From: Rhizobiales bacterium 64-17
GTDB taxonomy: Bacteria; Pseudomonadota; Alphaproteobacteria; Rhizobiales; Xanthobacteraceae
Assembly (NCBI GenBank): GCA_001899285.1
Contig: MKWA01000010.1
Span: 1-64,000 of the forward strand
Reading direction: 5' to 3'
Length of the DNA stretch: 64,000 nt
The stretch's first letter is position 1; the number at the start of each line of letters is the position of its first letter. The position numbers and the translations under genes are program-made. The notes beneath the pieces are model-generated. The model was not told the origin of the DNA, made no database searches, and worked only from the letters and a program-made list of their open reading frames with translations. This document shows positions 44,698-53,262 of the stretch, piece by piece.

Positions 44698-44874
44698 CTA
44701 TTTAAGCTTGTCGAGACCGAGCCTGCCCACGATCTTGTCAGGGCGGCAGGCCGGCTTCTCGTGATGATGCGGCCCGCCATACACCTCGATCCGACGACGC
44801 TTGCGCGCCAGCAGTGGCTCACCGGAGCCGTCAGCCGGCGCGGTCAGTACCGCGCCGAACCAGGTCCGACATTT
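44698..44874 (-). pseudogene. Orphan C-terminal coding fragment without a start
   Basis: The gap between two hydrolase genes holds a 58-codon open frame on the minus strand with high-GC third positions and protein-like content: TWFGAVLTAPADGSGEP near the start and GGPHHHEKPACRPDKIVGRL near the end. It begins right after a TGA and has no ATG or GTG near its start, so it looks like the 3' remnant of a lost gene. I do not recognise the family. It could also be chance. Confidence 0.4.
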
Positions 44875-44884
44875 TCACCTGCAG

Positions 44885-45904
44885 CTACAGATTCCGCGCC
44901 GCAAGCCACCGCACGATCGTGTCGGCGAGCGGCTGCTCATTGCCGTCGAAGTAGTGTCCCTTGAGGCTCGGCGGCTTGGTATTGGGCAAAGTGATCAATT
45001 CCGCACCCTGCACCAGCGATCCTTCGGAGCGCGCCGCGGCGAGAAGCGAATTGGTCTCGAACGGCTGGATCAGCATATCGGCCTGATCACGCACCAGCAG
45101 AAGTGGATACGGAACGCGCTTGATCCAATAGGTGCCATCCGCCGTGCTGCTCAGATCCCATCGATAGGTCAGGAAATGCTGGCCCGTCACCGGCACTTCC
45201 TGGCCGGTGAAATAGCTCATCTTCACGTCGAGTGGTGTATCAAGCTTCTTGTCCTTCAATGCCTTGGTCGCCGCCGCGATCAATTCGCTGAACCGCGGCT
45301 CATTCCGGACAAGAATATTGCGGGTCTTCCACGGCAGATTGCCGAAAGCCCCAAGCAGCATTACAGCCTGGATATCGCGATCCCAATTCGTGGCTGCGTA
45401 GAACTGCACCTGAATGTTGCCGAGACTGTGACCCTGCAACACGATCTTTCGATAACCGAGAGCCCGTGCCGAATAAACTGCAGCATCGATATCGCGCCGG
45501 ATATCGAAGAAATTCTCGGTGTTGATCTTGTTGTCATGCTGACGTGTATCAATCGCCAGTGCCGCATAACCCTTTGCCGCCAGGCGGCCGCCAAGCGCGC
45601 TTTCGGGCGCCCGCTTGTAGCTCCCGCCGCTGCCGTGAATCATGATGACGATGGTGGTGTCGCCTGCGGCCTTGCCGGTCGGTTGCCACAGCGCGCCATC
45701 GTTCGTCGATCCGTCGATGGCTTTCAGCGACAGGAATTTCAGGTCGACTTTGTCTGCTGGCTTGAAATCATCCGAAAGGTCGTTTGGCCGCGCGATGAAC
45801 CGATAGTCAATGCTGGCGGCCGTTTCTGCGAACGCCACGGATGGAAGGGACAACGTCAGGCCGATGAATCCTGCCGCAAGCACAGTCTTGACCGATGCAA
45901 GCAT
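44885..45904 (-). CDS. Secreted alpha/beta hydrolase
   Basis: Exported hydrolase of 339 residues. The ATG at 45904 follows AAGAGGG at a good distance and starts a signal peptide (LASVKTVLAAGFIGLTLSLPSVAFA). The hydrolase core shows IHGSGGSYK and nucleophile GHSLGN, with a late Asp in VRDQADML and His in KGHYFDGNE. Located in the periplasm, it may cleave an ester before uptake. The gene has its own 98-bp leader with a short tandem repeat. Confidence 0.85.
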   Translation of the reverse strand: MLASVKTVLAAGFIGLTLSLPSVAFAETAASIDYRFIARPNDLSDDFKPADKVDLKFLSLKAIDGSTNDGALWQPTGKAAGDTTIVIMIHGSGGSYKRAPESALGGRLAAKGYAALAIDTRQHDNKINTENFFDIRRDIDAAVYSARALGYRKIVLQGHSLGNIQVQFYAATNWDRDIQAVMLLGAFGNLPWKTRNILVRNEPRFSELIAAATKALKDKKLDTPLDVKMSYFTGQEVPVTGQHFLTYRWDLSSTADGTYWIKRVPYPLLLVRDQADMLIQPFETNSLLAAARSEGSLVQGAELITLPNTKPPSLKGHYFDGNEQPLADTIVRWLAARNL

Positions 45905-45939
45905 GATATCCCTCTTGTGAAACATTTTGAAATTCAGCC

Positions 45940-45971
45940 AGATCAAGCAGGTCGAGCAGGTCGAGCAGATC
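45940..45971. repeat. Short 9-bp tandem repeat
   Basis: Three 9-bp units (AGATCAAGC, AGGTCGAGC, AGGTCGAGC) and part of a fourth lie in the 98-bp leader between a binding-protein gene and the secreted hydrolase gene. Such slippage-prone tracts can vary between strains. No function is seen. Confidence 0.7.
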
Positions 45972-46002
45972 CGGTTCTTGCCGGTTGACGGACCAGCCGT
46001 TC

Positions 46003-46914
46003 TTACGAGGACAGATCGGCAACGATATCCACGTATGGAACATCCTTGCTCTGGATGCCGACATGCCGCGCGAACGCGGTCATGCCCGAGACGAATTCCG
46101 GCGAGATCATGCTCGAATAATACGGCAGATCGCGCTCGACGATGCCGGCGATCAGTCCGGCCTCGCGTTCGGGGAAAACCTTGCGTCCCACCTGCGTCGC
46201 CAGACCGACATCGGTCTTGAGCGCGCGATGCGTCGCGTCGATCGCCTGAATGGCTTTCTTCGCGGTCGCACCGTGCTCGGCGATGAACCGGTCCGTCACC
46301 GCCAGCGAAGCCATGGTGTAGTTGAATGCCTGCGGCGGCCCATCGCCACGGCGGATATCCAGCACGACGGTTCCGGCGCCGCTGCGCACCGCCACTTCCG
46401 CGCCCATGCCGTTCGCCCAGAAGCCGTCGATCAGCCCCTTCTGTAGCGCCTCGGCCGCCATCAGTCCGAAATTGGCGCTCGGGCTGCCGGTGTTGGGCAC
46501 CGGCGCGATCGTGATGTTGTCGCGCACAAGATCAAAGCCCGATTCGATCAGAAGCCGGCGCAGCCCCATCTCGACCCACGGCGCGGCGCCAATCCGCTTG
46601 CCCTTGACGATGCCGGTATCGCCGCGCTTCGGCGCGAGATCGGAGCGCATCACCAGGAACCAGTACATGCCCTGGCCTTGCGCACACAACAGCTTCACGC
46701 CGCGCCAGTCGGGAAACGCGGCCAGCGCCGAATGCGCGGAGCCGGCGACGCAATCGACCGCCCCATCGCGCAACGCTTCGTAGGCCTTGTTGACGGGAAA
46801 CAGCAGCTCGACTGACGCATCGACGCCAAGCTCCGCGAACTTTCCCAGTTCGACCGCGGCGATCGCCGGGAAGTAGGAATTGGAGATCAGGTCTGGAACG
46901 ACAATTTTCATCAC
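46003..46914 (-). CDS. NMT1/THI5-like binding protein without signal peptide
   Basis: A 303-residue member of the NMT1/SsuA-like family. It starts directly with the mature domain (KIVVPDLISNSYFPAIAAVELGKFAELG), with no signal peptide, and the preceding gene ends only 16 bases upstream, leaving no room for one. No permease or ATPase is adjacent. It may be a cytoplasmic ligand-binding protein, an enzyme, or exported in another way. It follows the flavin monooxygenase gene in the operon. Confidence 0.85.
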   Translation of the reverse strand: MMKIVVPDLISNSYFPAIAAVELGKFAELGVDASVELLFPVNKAYEALRDGAVDCVAGSAHSALAAFPDWRGVKLLCAQGQGMYWFLVMRSDLAPKRGDTGIVKGKRIGAAPWVEMGLRRLLIESGFDLVRDNITIAPVPNTGSPSANFGLMAAEALQKGLIDGFWANGMGAEVAVRSGAGTVVLDIRRGDGPPQAFNYTMASLAVTDRFIAEHGATAKKAIQAIDATHRALKTDVGLATQVGRKVFPEREAGLIAGIVERDLPYYSSMISPEFVSGMTAFARHVGIQSKDVPYVDIVADLSS

Positions 46915-46930
46915 ATCACCGGGAAGGAGC

Positions 46931-48133
46931 TTATGCGGCGTTGGCCGCGATCTTGCGCACGCTTTCCAAGAGCGACGTCCGCATCAGGAAAGCGCGATGC
47001 TTGGCGGGATCGGCCGCCATCTGCCGCAGGTTGTCGAAATTCCTGGCGCGCTGCGCGGGGTCTTTTTCCTCGAGCCGCTTCTTGTTGGCGATGGTCTGCT
47101 GCTGCACGTATTCGATGTTCATCGGCCGGCGCACCGCCTCGTAGCTGTCGAGGATGGCCGTGCCCGTCGGGCCATCGAGCGCAAGAGCCAGTTTGCCGGC
47201 GAGATCGGTGGCGTCGTGGATGCCACAGTTCAAGCCGAGGCCACCGATCGGATTGTTGACGTGCGCGGAATCGCCGGCGAGGAGCACCCGCCCTACGCGG
47301 AAATGCTTCGCGACGCGCTGATGCACCCGATAGATGTTGCGGTGGAACACCTCATAGGCCCCGCGCTTGGGAAAGAATTTCTGCAACCGCGCTTCGGTCG
47401 CCGCCGCGCTGAGAACTTCCTCGTCGCTCTCACCTGGCGGCGCGGGAAACACCGCGCGCCAGCGGCCCTTGCCGTCGTCGCCCGCGACCTTGAACAGATT
47501 GGCCCATTCGTCGGGGTCGGAGAAATACGCACGATGGGCGACGCCATGTTCGCCGGCGAAATCGAACGGCACCGTGAGCACGAGAAACCGCTCTGGAAAC
47601 GTGTAGCCCTCGAAGTCGATGCCGAGCGTCTTGCGCACCGTCGAGCGTCCACCATCGGCACCGACCAGATAGCTGCCGCGCGCGACTGTGCCATTATCCA
47701 ACGTCACCGCGACGCCGGTGTCGTCCTGCTCAAGACCAGTCACCGGCGTTTTAAAGCTCACGTCGGCGTGCGGAAACGCCTTGAGCCGCTCCAGGCACAG
47801 ATTCGCGATCTTGTGCTGCTCGCATTGCACGACGAACGGATAAGCCGTGTCCTGCGCCAGGATCGCGTGATCGAACTCGGCAACCAGTTGATGCGTGGTG
47901 CGATCCCAGAACTGGAACGTGCGCGCCACAAGACCCCGCTCGATCACCGCATCGAGCAGCCCGGCATCGGCCAGCATCTCCAGCGTCGCCGGATGCAGCG
48001 TCGATGCGCGCGGAGAATCATCCACCGCCGCCGCGGCCTCGAACACGCGAACGGGGATTCCCTTGCGCGCGAGCAGCAGCGCGGTGAGCACGCCGACCGG
48101 ACCGGCACCGGCAATCAACACGGGAGCATTCAT
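46931..48133 (-). CDS. FAD-dependent monooxygenase (PHBH fold)
   Basis: Flavin hydroxylase of 400 residues with LIAGAGPVGVLTALLLARKG at the N terminus, the GADGGRSTVRKTLG motif and GDSAHVNNPIGGLGLNCG near residue 295. It lacks the C-terminal thioredoxin-like extension of the copy at 8487. It would hydroxylate an aromatic ring with NAD(P)H and O2. Encoded between the orphan Bug receptor and the signal-less binding protein. Confidence 0.9.
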   Translation of the reverse strand: MNAPVLIAGAGPVGVLTALLLARKGIPVRVFEAAAAVDDSPRASTLHPATLEMLADAGLLDAVIERGLVARTFQFWDRTTHQLVAEFDHAILAQDTAYPFVVQCEQHKIANLCLERLKAFPHADVSFKTPVTGLEQDDTGVAVTLDNGTVARGSYLVGADGGRSTVRKTLGIDFEGYTFPERFLVLTVPFDFAGEHGVAHRAYFSDPDEWANLFKVAGDDGKGRWRAVFPAPPGESDEEVLSAAATEARLQKFFPKRGAYEVFHRNIYRVHQRVAKHFRVGRVLLAGDSAHVNNPIGGLGLNCGIHDATDLAGKLALALDGPTGTAILDSYEAVRRPMNIEYVQQQTIANKKRLEEKDPAQRARNFDNLRQMAADPAKHRAFLMRTSLLESVRKIAANAA

Positions 48134-48147
48134 GGCGCGACGTCCCC

Positions 48148-49131
48148 TTACTGCTGGCTGATACCCGCGAGCTTCAGAGCCTTGGCCCAGTTTTCGATAT
48201 CCTCGGCCAGCATCGCCTTGTATTGAGCGGGCGTGTTGCCGAGCGGCTCGACACCGAACTTGTCGAGGCGCTGCGAGAAGTCCGGCTGTTTGACCGCCTT
48301 GCCCATCTCGCCGGCGATCTTGTCGACGATCGCCTGCGGCAGATTGGCCGGCCCCATCAACCCGTTCCAGGTCAGCACGTTGAACCCGGCATAGCCGGAT
48401 TCCGCGACCGTCGGCACATCGGCCGCCTGTGGCGAGCGATCCTTCGACGACACCGCCAGCATGCGCACGGTGCCGCCCTTCGCCTGCGGCAGCGCGTCGG
48501 ACAGATTGGAGAACATCGCCGGGATATGTCCCGCAACCACATCGGACAGCGCCGGTGCATTGCCTTTGTACGGCACATGCGTCATCTCGAGACCAGCGCG
48601 CTTGAGAAATAGCGCCATCGACAGATGATTGAGGCTGCCGATGCCGGCGGAGCCATACGACAACTGGCCCTGCCGCGCCTTCACGTAGTTGACGAATTCC
48701 GCCAGCGTCTTGATCGGCAGATCCTTGTTGACGACCAGCACGAATGCGTTGGTGGCGACGTTGCTGATCGGCGTGAAGTCCTTGAGCGAGTCGTAGCGGA
48801 CCTTGTTGATCACCGGAACGATTGCCATCACCGGCAGCGCCGTCAGGAACAGCGTATAGCCGTCCGGCTTCGCCTTGGCGACGATATCGGCGGCAATCGC
48901 GCCGCCGGCGCCCGGCCGGTTCTCAACCACGAACTGCTTGCCGAACGCATCGCTGAGATGCTGCGCGGTCATCCGCGCAATGCCGTCGGTGTTGCCTCCG
49001 GCGGCAAAAGGAACGACGACCGTGACGGGCTTGTCGGGCCAGTCCTGCGCCATGGCAGAAGGCGCGGCGCCAACGAAAGCGACAGCAAGAACAACAAGAG
49101 CGGATGCGAGCTTGAGAACAAATCGAACCAT
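48148..49131 (-). CDS. Bug-family (TctC-like) periplasmic solute receptor, orphan (copy 2)
   Basis: Receptor of 327 residues with a signal peptide ending near SAMA-QD and family motifs VTVVVPFAAGGNTDGIARM and VVENRPGAGGAIAADIVA. No TctAB genes are nearby. It is encoded 14 bases upstream of the flavin monooxygenase gene, so its ligand may be the monooxygenase substrate (inference). Confidence 0.92.
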   Translation of the reverse strand: MVRFVLKLASALVVLAVAFVGAAPSAMAQDWPDKPVTVVVPFAAGGNTDGIARMTAQHLSDAFGKQFVVENRPGAGGAIAADIVAKAKPDGYTLFLTALPVMAIVPVINKVRYDSLKDFTPISNVATNAFVLVVNKDLPIKTLAEFVNYVKARQGQLSYGSAGIGSLNHLSMALFLKRAGLEMTHVPYKGNAPALSDVVAGHIPAMFSNLSDALPQAKGGTVRMLAVSSKDRSPQAADVPTVAESGYAGFNVLTWNGLMGPANLPQAIVDKIAGEMGKAVKQPDFSQRLDKFGVEPLGNTPAQYKAMLAEDIENWAKALKLAGISQQ

Positions 49132-49146
49132 GGCAATAACTCCCGA

Positions 49147-49527
49147 TCAGGACACGCTTTTTTCGTAGAAGTGCTGCTCGTAAAGAAGGCACCCGCTCGT
49201 GGACTTGAACGGCCCGTGATAGGCGCCGGGCGGGCGGCAGGCATAAGTCGGCGAATGAAATGTCTCGCCGCCGTTGCCTTTTTCGTCGTTGCCCACGGTG
49301 AGGTCGCCGGACAGAAGATAGACTTCCTCCCAGTGATCGTGGACGAACGGCTTGGTTGTGTATTCGCCGGGCGCAAAGCGCAGCAGGCGCGTACGGCTGC
49401 CGGTCTTTTTCACCTCGTCCAGATCGCTCGCCAGGATCTTTTGCTGAATACCGGCCGGATAGCCAGGCGGCGTCTGCCAACCCGTATCCATGTCCAGCGT
49501 GAAGAATTCGAGATGGGGTTTTGGCAT
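49147..49527 (-). CDS. Cupin-domain protein
   Basis: Single-domain cupin of 126 residues with metal motif FVHDHWEEVYLLSGDLTVG and second-box AYHGPF. The ATG at 49527 follows GAGGGAG; a GTG five codons upstream lies before it. This subgroup (ChrR-like cupins) includes acetylacetone-cleaving-type enzymes and sensors. It lies between the GntR gene and the Bug receptor gene. Confidence 0.82.
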   Translation of the reverse strand: MPKPHLEFFTLDMDTGWQTPPGYPAGIQQKILASDLDEVKKTGSRTRLLRFAPGEYTTKPFVHDHWEEVYLLSGDLTVGNDEKGNGGETFHSPTYACRPPGAYHGPFKSTSGCLLYEQHFYEKSVS

Positions 49528-49538
49528 TGTGCGCTCCC

Positions 49539-50258
49539 TCACAAATAGCGGCTGATCGTGCGGCGGAAGGACTCGATATGATCGGCCATCGCCTTGGCCG
49601 CCGCATCGGCGTCACGCTGCTCGATTGCTGTAAAGATCGCGCGGTGCTCGTTCTGAACCTCGCGATGATGCTCCGGCGCCGTCAGCGAGATGAACCAGAA
49701 GCGCAGCGAGCGCTCGTGCAGGTTCTGCAGGATCGACGCCAGGACGGTGTTGCGCGCCGCCTTTGCGATCGCAATATGGAATTCACGGTCGAGCAACATC
49801 ATCTGCTCGATATTGCGAACCGCGGTCCACGCATCGGCGCGGTTGAGAAGATCACGCAACGTCGCCAGATCGACATTGTCGGCGCGCTCCGCCGCTAGCC
49901 GCGCGCAGTACGGCTCGTTCAGCAGGCGAATTTCGGTGATTTGCATCGCCTCGGCGAGGCTCACCGGGCGGACGATGATACCCTTGCGCGGAATGACCTC
50001 GAGCAAACCGTCCTGCGTCAGACGGTCGATCGCCTGATGCACCGGTGTACGGCCGATGCCGATCGCGGCGGACACATAGGCTTCGTTGAGATAGTCGCCG
50101 GGCTTGAACACGCAGGTGATGATGCGGTGCTTGATCGCATCGTAGGCCGCTTCACGCAGCGAGGCGGACGTTTCCGGCGGCGTCGGAATAATCGGCGCCG
50201 ACACCATTGGCGACCGCACGACATCACGAACGCGCGGTTTCCTGCCCCGCTCGGCCAT
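49539..50258 (-). CDS. GntR-family (FCD) transcriptional regulator
   Basis: FCD-type regulator of 239 residues. The winged helix (about 32-100) has recognition helix GRTPVHQAIDRL and wing EVIPRKGIIVRP, nearly identical to the GntR at 12804. The FCD domain has FHIAIAKAARN and EHRAIFTAIEQRDADAAAKAM. It starts 1 base after the DUF2848 stop, so it is made with its neighbours and probably controls the divergent region at 50935-51039. Confidence 0.9.
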   Translation of the reverse strand: MAERGRKPRVRDVVRSPMVSAPIIPTPPETSASLREAAYDAIKHRIITCVFKPGDYLNEAYVSAAIGIGRTPVHQAIDRLTQDGLLEVIPRKGIIVRPVSLAEAMQITEIRLLNEPYCARLAAERADNVDLATLRDLLNRADAWTAVRNIEQMMLLDREFHIAIAKAARNTVLASILQNLHERSLRFWFISLTAPEHHREVQNEHRAIFTAIEQRDADAAAKAMADHIESFRRTISRYL

Positions 50259-50259
50259 C

Positions 50260-50934
50260 TCAGTTCCTCACCGGCAGACACCGGACGCCATAGCCGAAGG
50301 CCAGCTTGCGGCCGAGCTTCGGGTCTTCCAGCTCGCACTCGAACCGCTCGGCCGGGCGAATGCCGCCAATCACCGCGACGGTGCCGCAGAACATCACCGC
50401 ATTGTCGGGCAACCCGCCCGGCGCATAGCGGGCAATGAGATCGGCGGGGCTGCGCATCTGCGCGACACCACCATCCTGATAGAGTTCACGCTTGCCGGCG
50501 ATCGTCGCATAGGAGCGCAGCAGCAGCGCATCCCAATGCGGCGCGACATCGTCATAACGCCAGAACTGCCGGGCAATCGGCTTGTCGCAAATCTGTTTCG
50601 AGGCGGCGACACTGTGCGCCTCCAGCTCGCGGTCGGTGTGGTCGGAGCCGAGCCCGACCCACAACACACCGTTACGCTGAAGCAGGACAAACTCCGCCTC
50701 GCCGCTGGTCGCGTCGCCAAGCACCTCGACGAGATCGCTGACCACCAGCCGCGAGACGCTGCTCGCATAGAAGATCGGCGCCTGTGAGGGACGGCGCACG
50801 CCAAGCTCCTCCAGTTCGGCCATGTGCTTTTCCAGCGCAACCGCGTCGCGTCCGGTCCAGCCGGCGATGATCAGTTCGACCGGCGAGACATCCACCAGTT
50901 CCGATCCATCACGAGACATCAATTCGAGACGCAT
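50260..50934 (-). CDS. DUF2848 family protein
   Basis: A 224-residue protein recognised as DUF2848 by GWTGRDAVALEKHMAELEELGV, the SGEAEFVLL stretch, GLGSDHTDRELEAHSV and SKQICDKPIA. The fold is related to fumarylacetoacetate hydrolases in my recollection, but no reaction is established. The ATG at 50934 follows AAAGGA. It heads a leftward operon and is divergent from amidase 2, a pairing that suggests work on the same substrate. Confidence 0.8.
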   Translation of the reverse strand: MRLELMSRDGSELVDVSPVELIIAGWTGRDAVALEKHMAELEELGVRRPSQAPIFYASSVSRLVVSDLVEVLGDATSGEAEFVLLQRNGVLWVGLGSDHTDRELEAHSVAASKQICDKPIARQFWRYDDVAPHWDALLLRSYATIAGKRELYQDGGVAQMRSPADLIARYAPGGLPDNAVMFCGTVAVIGGIRPAERFECELEDPKLGRKLAFGYGVRCLPVRN

Positions 50935-51039
50935 GACCCATCCTTTGCAATGGTTGTGATATTTCACTATATTTTCTGTAAGAGCAAGGATTAAATGAGA
51001 TATTCGTTTCATACATCGATATTTGAGGCATGAAATATC
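50935..51039. promoter_or_regulatory. Divergent promoter with repeated GATATTT / AAATATC elements
   Basis: This AT-rich 105-bp region holds GATATTT at 50958-50964 and 51018-51024, GATATTC at 50999-51005 and AAATATC at 51033-51039. The last two AT-rich elements form an inverted repeat (GATATTT-N8-AAATATC, 51018-51039) ending on the base before the amidase start. The nonamer TGAAATATC occurs twice (once on each strand) and again at 15463. The likely binder is the GntR encoded at 49539. Confidence 0.55.
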
Positions 51040-52392
51040 ATGGCACTGACAGCCCGAGCGGCGGAAATCGCCAGCAATTTCAACCGGCAAGCCGGAGTCC
51101 GCACGGCGCTCGCACGGATCGCGCAGCCGGGCGGTCAAGGCGCGACGACCTTCCTCAAGGTCTCCACGGATGCAGAAGAGATCGCGGCCCGGATGGACCG
51201 GGACGCGCGGCAGGGCCAGCCGCTGCCGCCGACCGCGGGGCTGATCGTCAGCATCAAGGATCTGTTCGACGTGGCGGACGACGTCACGACCGCCGGCTCG
51301 GTGCTGCTGAGGGACACCGCGCCGGCGACGCGCGATGCCGAGGCGGTACGGCGGCTCAAGCAGGCGGGCTTCATCGGTATCGGCCGCACCAACATGACGG
51401 AGTTCGCATTCTCCGGGCTCGGCCTCAATCCGCACTACGGAACACCGCTGAATGCTTATGATCGCAACACCGGCCGCATCCCCGGCGGCTCGTCGTCGGG
51501 CGCGGCTGTCTCGGTCACGGACGGTATGTGCGATATCGCGCTCGGAACCGATACCGGTGGTTCGTGCCGGATTCCGGCGGCGCTGTGCGGCCTCACCGGC
51601 TTCAAACCGACGGCGCGCCGGGTGTCACAGGCCGGCGCCATGCCGCTGTCGCCAACGCTCGACAGCATCGGCAGCATCGGCCATTCGGTGGCCTGCTGCG
51701 GCATCGTCGATGCGGTGATCAGCGGTGAACCGTTCGATATCGCCGCCAAGACTTCCGGGCGCGTGACGCTTGGCGTCCCGACCAGCTATGTGTTCGACGG
51801 GATCGACGATGTAACGGCGCGCGCTTTTGAACGCGCCATCGCCCAGCTTGAAACGTCCGGTATTGATCTTATCGATATCGACCTGTCGGAACTGAACGAG
51901 ATCCCGGCGATCAACGGCAAGGGCGGCTTTGCCGCACGCGAAGCCTATCTGTTTCACGCGCCATGGATCGCGGCGCAACGCGATGCCTACGATCCGCGCG
52001 TGCTGATCCGCATCCTCAAGGGCGAGGCACAGACCGATGCGGACTACGCCATCCTCAAACAGCAGCGCGCATCGCTGATCGAACGCGTCACCGCGCGGAT
52101 CGGCGGCATCGACGCTTTGGTGATGCCGACGGTGCCCCGCATCGCGCCGACGCTCGACGAGTTGAAAACCGATGAGGCGTTCGGCCACAGCAATCTGCTG
52201 ATGCTACGCAACCCCACCATCGCCAACATGCTCGACCAATGTGCGATCTCGCTGCCGTGTCACGCGCCCGGCGACGCGCCGGTCGGCCTGATGCTGATCG
52301 GCAAGCACGGACAGGATCGCCGGCTGCTGCAAATCGCTGCGGACATCGAGCATATGCTCACCGCCATCAGGAGCGGAAAATTGGCGGACTGA
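51040..52392 (+). CDS. Amidase-signature family hydrolase (copy 2)
   Basis: Amidase of 450 residues with the Ser-cisSer-Lys triad: Lys73 (SIKDLFDV), the GGSSSGAAVSV block (Ser151-153) and Ser175 (DTGGSCRIPA). It would release ammonia or an amine from an amide or ureide in the cytoplasm. The ATG at 51040 lies 11 bases after GAGG, a long spacing, with the candidate operator between. It is divergent from the DUF2848-GntR-cupin-Bug operon. Confidence 0.9.
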   Translation: MALTARAAEIASNFNRQAGVRTALARIAQPGGQGATTFLKVSTDAEEIAARMDRDARQGQPLPPTAGLIVSIKDLFDVADDVTTAGSVLLRDTAPATRDAEAVRRLKQAGFIGIGRTNMTEFAFSGLGLNPHYGTPLNAYDRNTGRIPGGSSSGAAVSVTDGMCDIALGTDTGGSCRIPAALCGLTGFKPTARRVSQAGAMPLSPTLDSIGSIGHSVACCGIVDAVISGEPFDIAAKTSGRVTLGVPTSYVFDGIDDVTARAFERAIAQLETSGIDLIDIDLSELNEIPAINGKGGFAAREAYLFHAPWIAAQRDAYDPRVLIRILKGEAQTDADYAILKQQRASLIERVTARIGGIDALVMPTVPRIAPTLDELKTDEAFGHSNLLMLRNPTIANMLDQCAISLPCHAPGDAPVGLMLIGKHGQDRRLLQIAADIEHMLTAIRSGKLAD

Positions 52393-52503
52393 TATCGCAC
52401 CGCACAAATCGGGAGCGAAATCTCACGCATAATCGTTGGCCTGCGCCGATCCGGAGTTTAATCTGGGATTGATCAGTCACGTCCGCACACATCGGGGTTT
52501 CGT

Positions 52504-53262
52504 ATGGACGGGCACAGAAAAATCGTGAAATCGGCCGGGCGCGTCTTCGCCGTTCTCGAATATTTCGCCGAGATCATGCGGCCGGCAAGCGCGGTCGAAA
52601 TCCGCACTCATCTCGATCTTCCCGCATCGAGCACGAGCGCGCTGCTCGGAAGTCTGGTCGATCTCGGCTACCTGCATTACGACCCACGCCGCCGCGTCTA
52701 TCAGCCGACGATCCGTGTCGGCTTTCTCGGCGACGGGGTCCAGACAGGCGGATCGTTGCGATCGCTCCTGGAGGATCTGAAACACCAGACGCGGCAGCTC
52801 GTCGTCCTCGGCGCGCGCTGCCAGCTCAATGCTCAATATATTCAGGTCGTTCGCGCCAGCCATTCCCGCCCGGTCCGCCGCGGCACGCTGGCGCCGTTGA
52901 CCCGGACGGCGGTGGGGCTCGTTCTGATGAGCAAGATCGCCGATCCAGACATCAACAGGCTTGTCACTCGCATCAACGCCGCCGAACGCCCCGAGCAGCG
53001 CGTCCCCTCGTCACGGCTGATCGAGGACATTCACGCCGTGCGCGAGGATGGTTTTTCATTCTGCTACGGGCAGGTCACGCCCGGCGTCGGCGCGATCGGC
53101 ATGCCGTTGCCGTCGTCCGACGATCAGCCGCCCATCGTTCTCGCCGTCAGCGGCAGCGGGGAACGGTTTGTCGAGCAGCGCAACGATATCGTCGGCGCCA
53201 TGCGCGAGCGGATCGAGCGGTACGGTCGCGAGCTTAGAGCCGGCGCGGCCAGCCTCAGTTGA
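52504..53262 (+). CDS. IclR-family transcriptional regulator
   Basis: Regulator of 252 residues. The N-terminal winged helix (KSAGRVFAVLEYFAE, then ASSTSALLGSLVDLGYLHYD) is followed by the IclR effector domain (about 80-245). Such proteins control aromatic-acid operons in proteobacteria. It follows amidase 2 by 111 bases in the same direction. Its 3' end overlaps the convergent Bug gene by 8 bases. Confidence 0.92.
   Translation: MDGHRKIVKSAGRVFAVLEYFAEIMRPASAVEIRTHLDLPASSTSALLGSLVDLGYLHYDPRRRVYQPTIRVGFLGDGVQTGGSLRSLLEDLKHQTRQLVVLGARCQLNAQYIQVVRASHSRPVRRGTLAPLTRTAVGLVLMSKIADPDINRLVTRINAAERPEQRVPSSRLIEDIHAVREDGFSFCYGQVTPGVGAIGMPLPSSDDQPPIVLAVSGSGERFVEQRNDIVGAMRERIERYGRELRAGAASLS

Noticed and set aside
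44801-45988. Long plus-strand frame of 395 codons
   Set aside because: It lies opposite the secreted alpha/beta hydrolase, which has a signal peptide, nucleophile motif and ribosome site; the plus frame has no recognisable domain.
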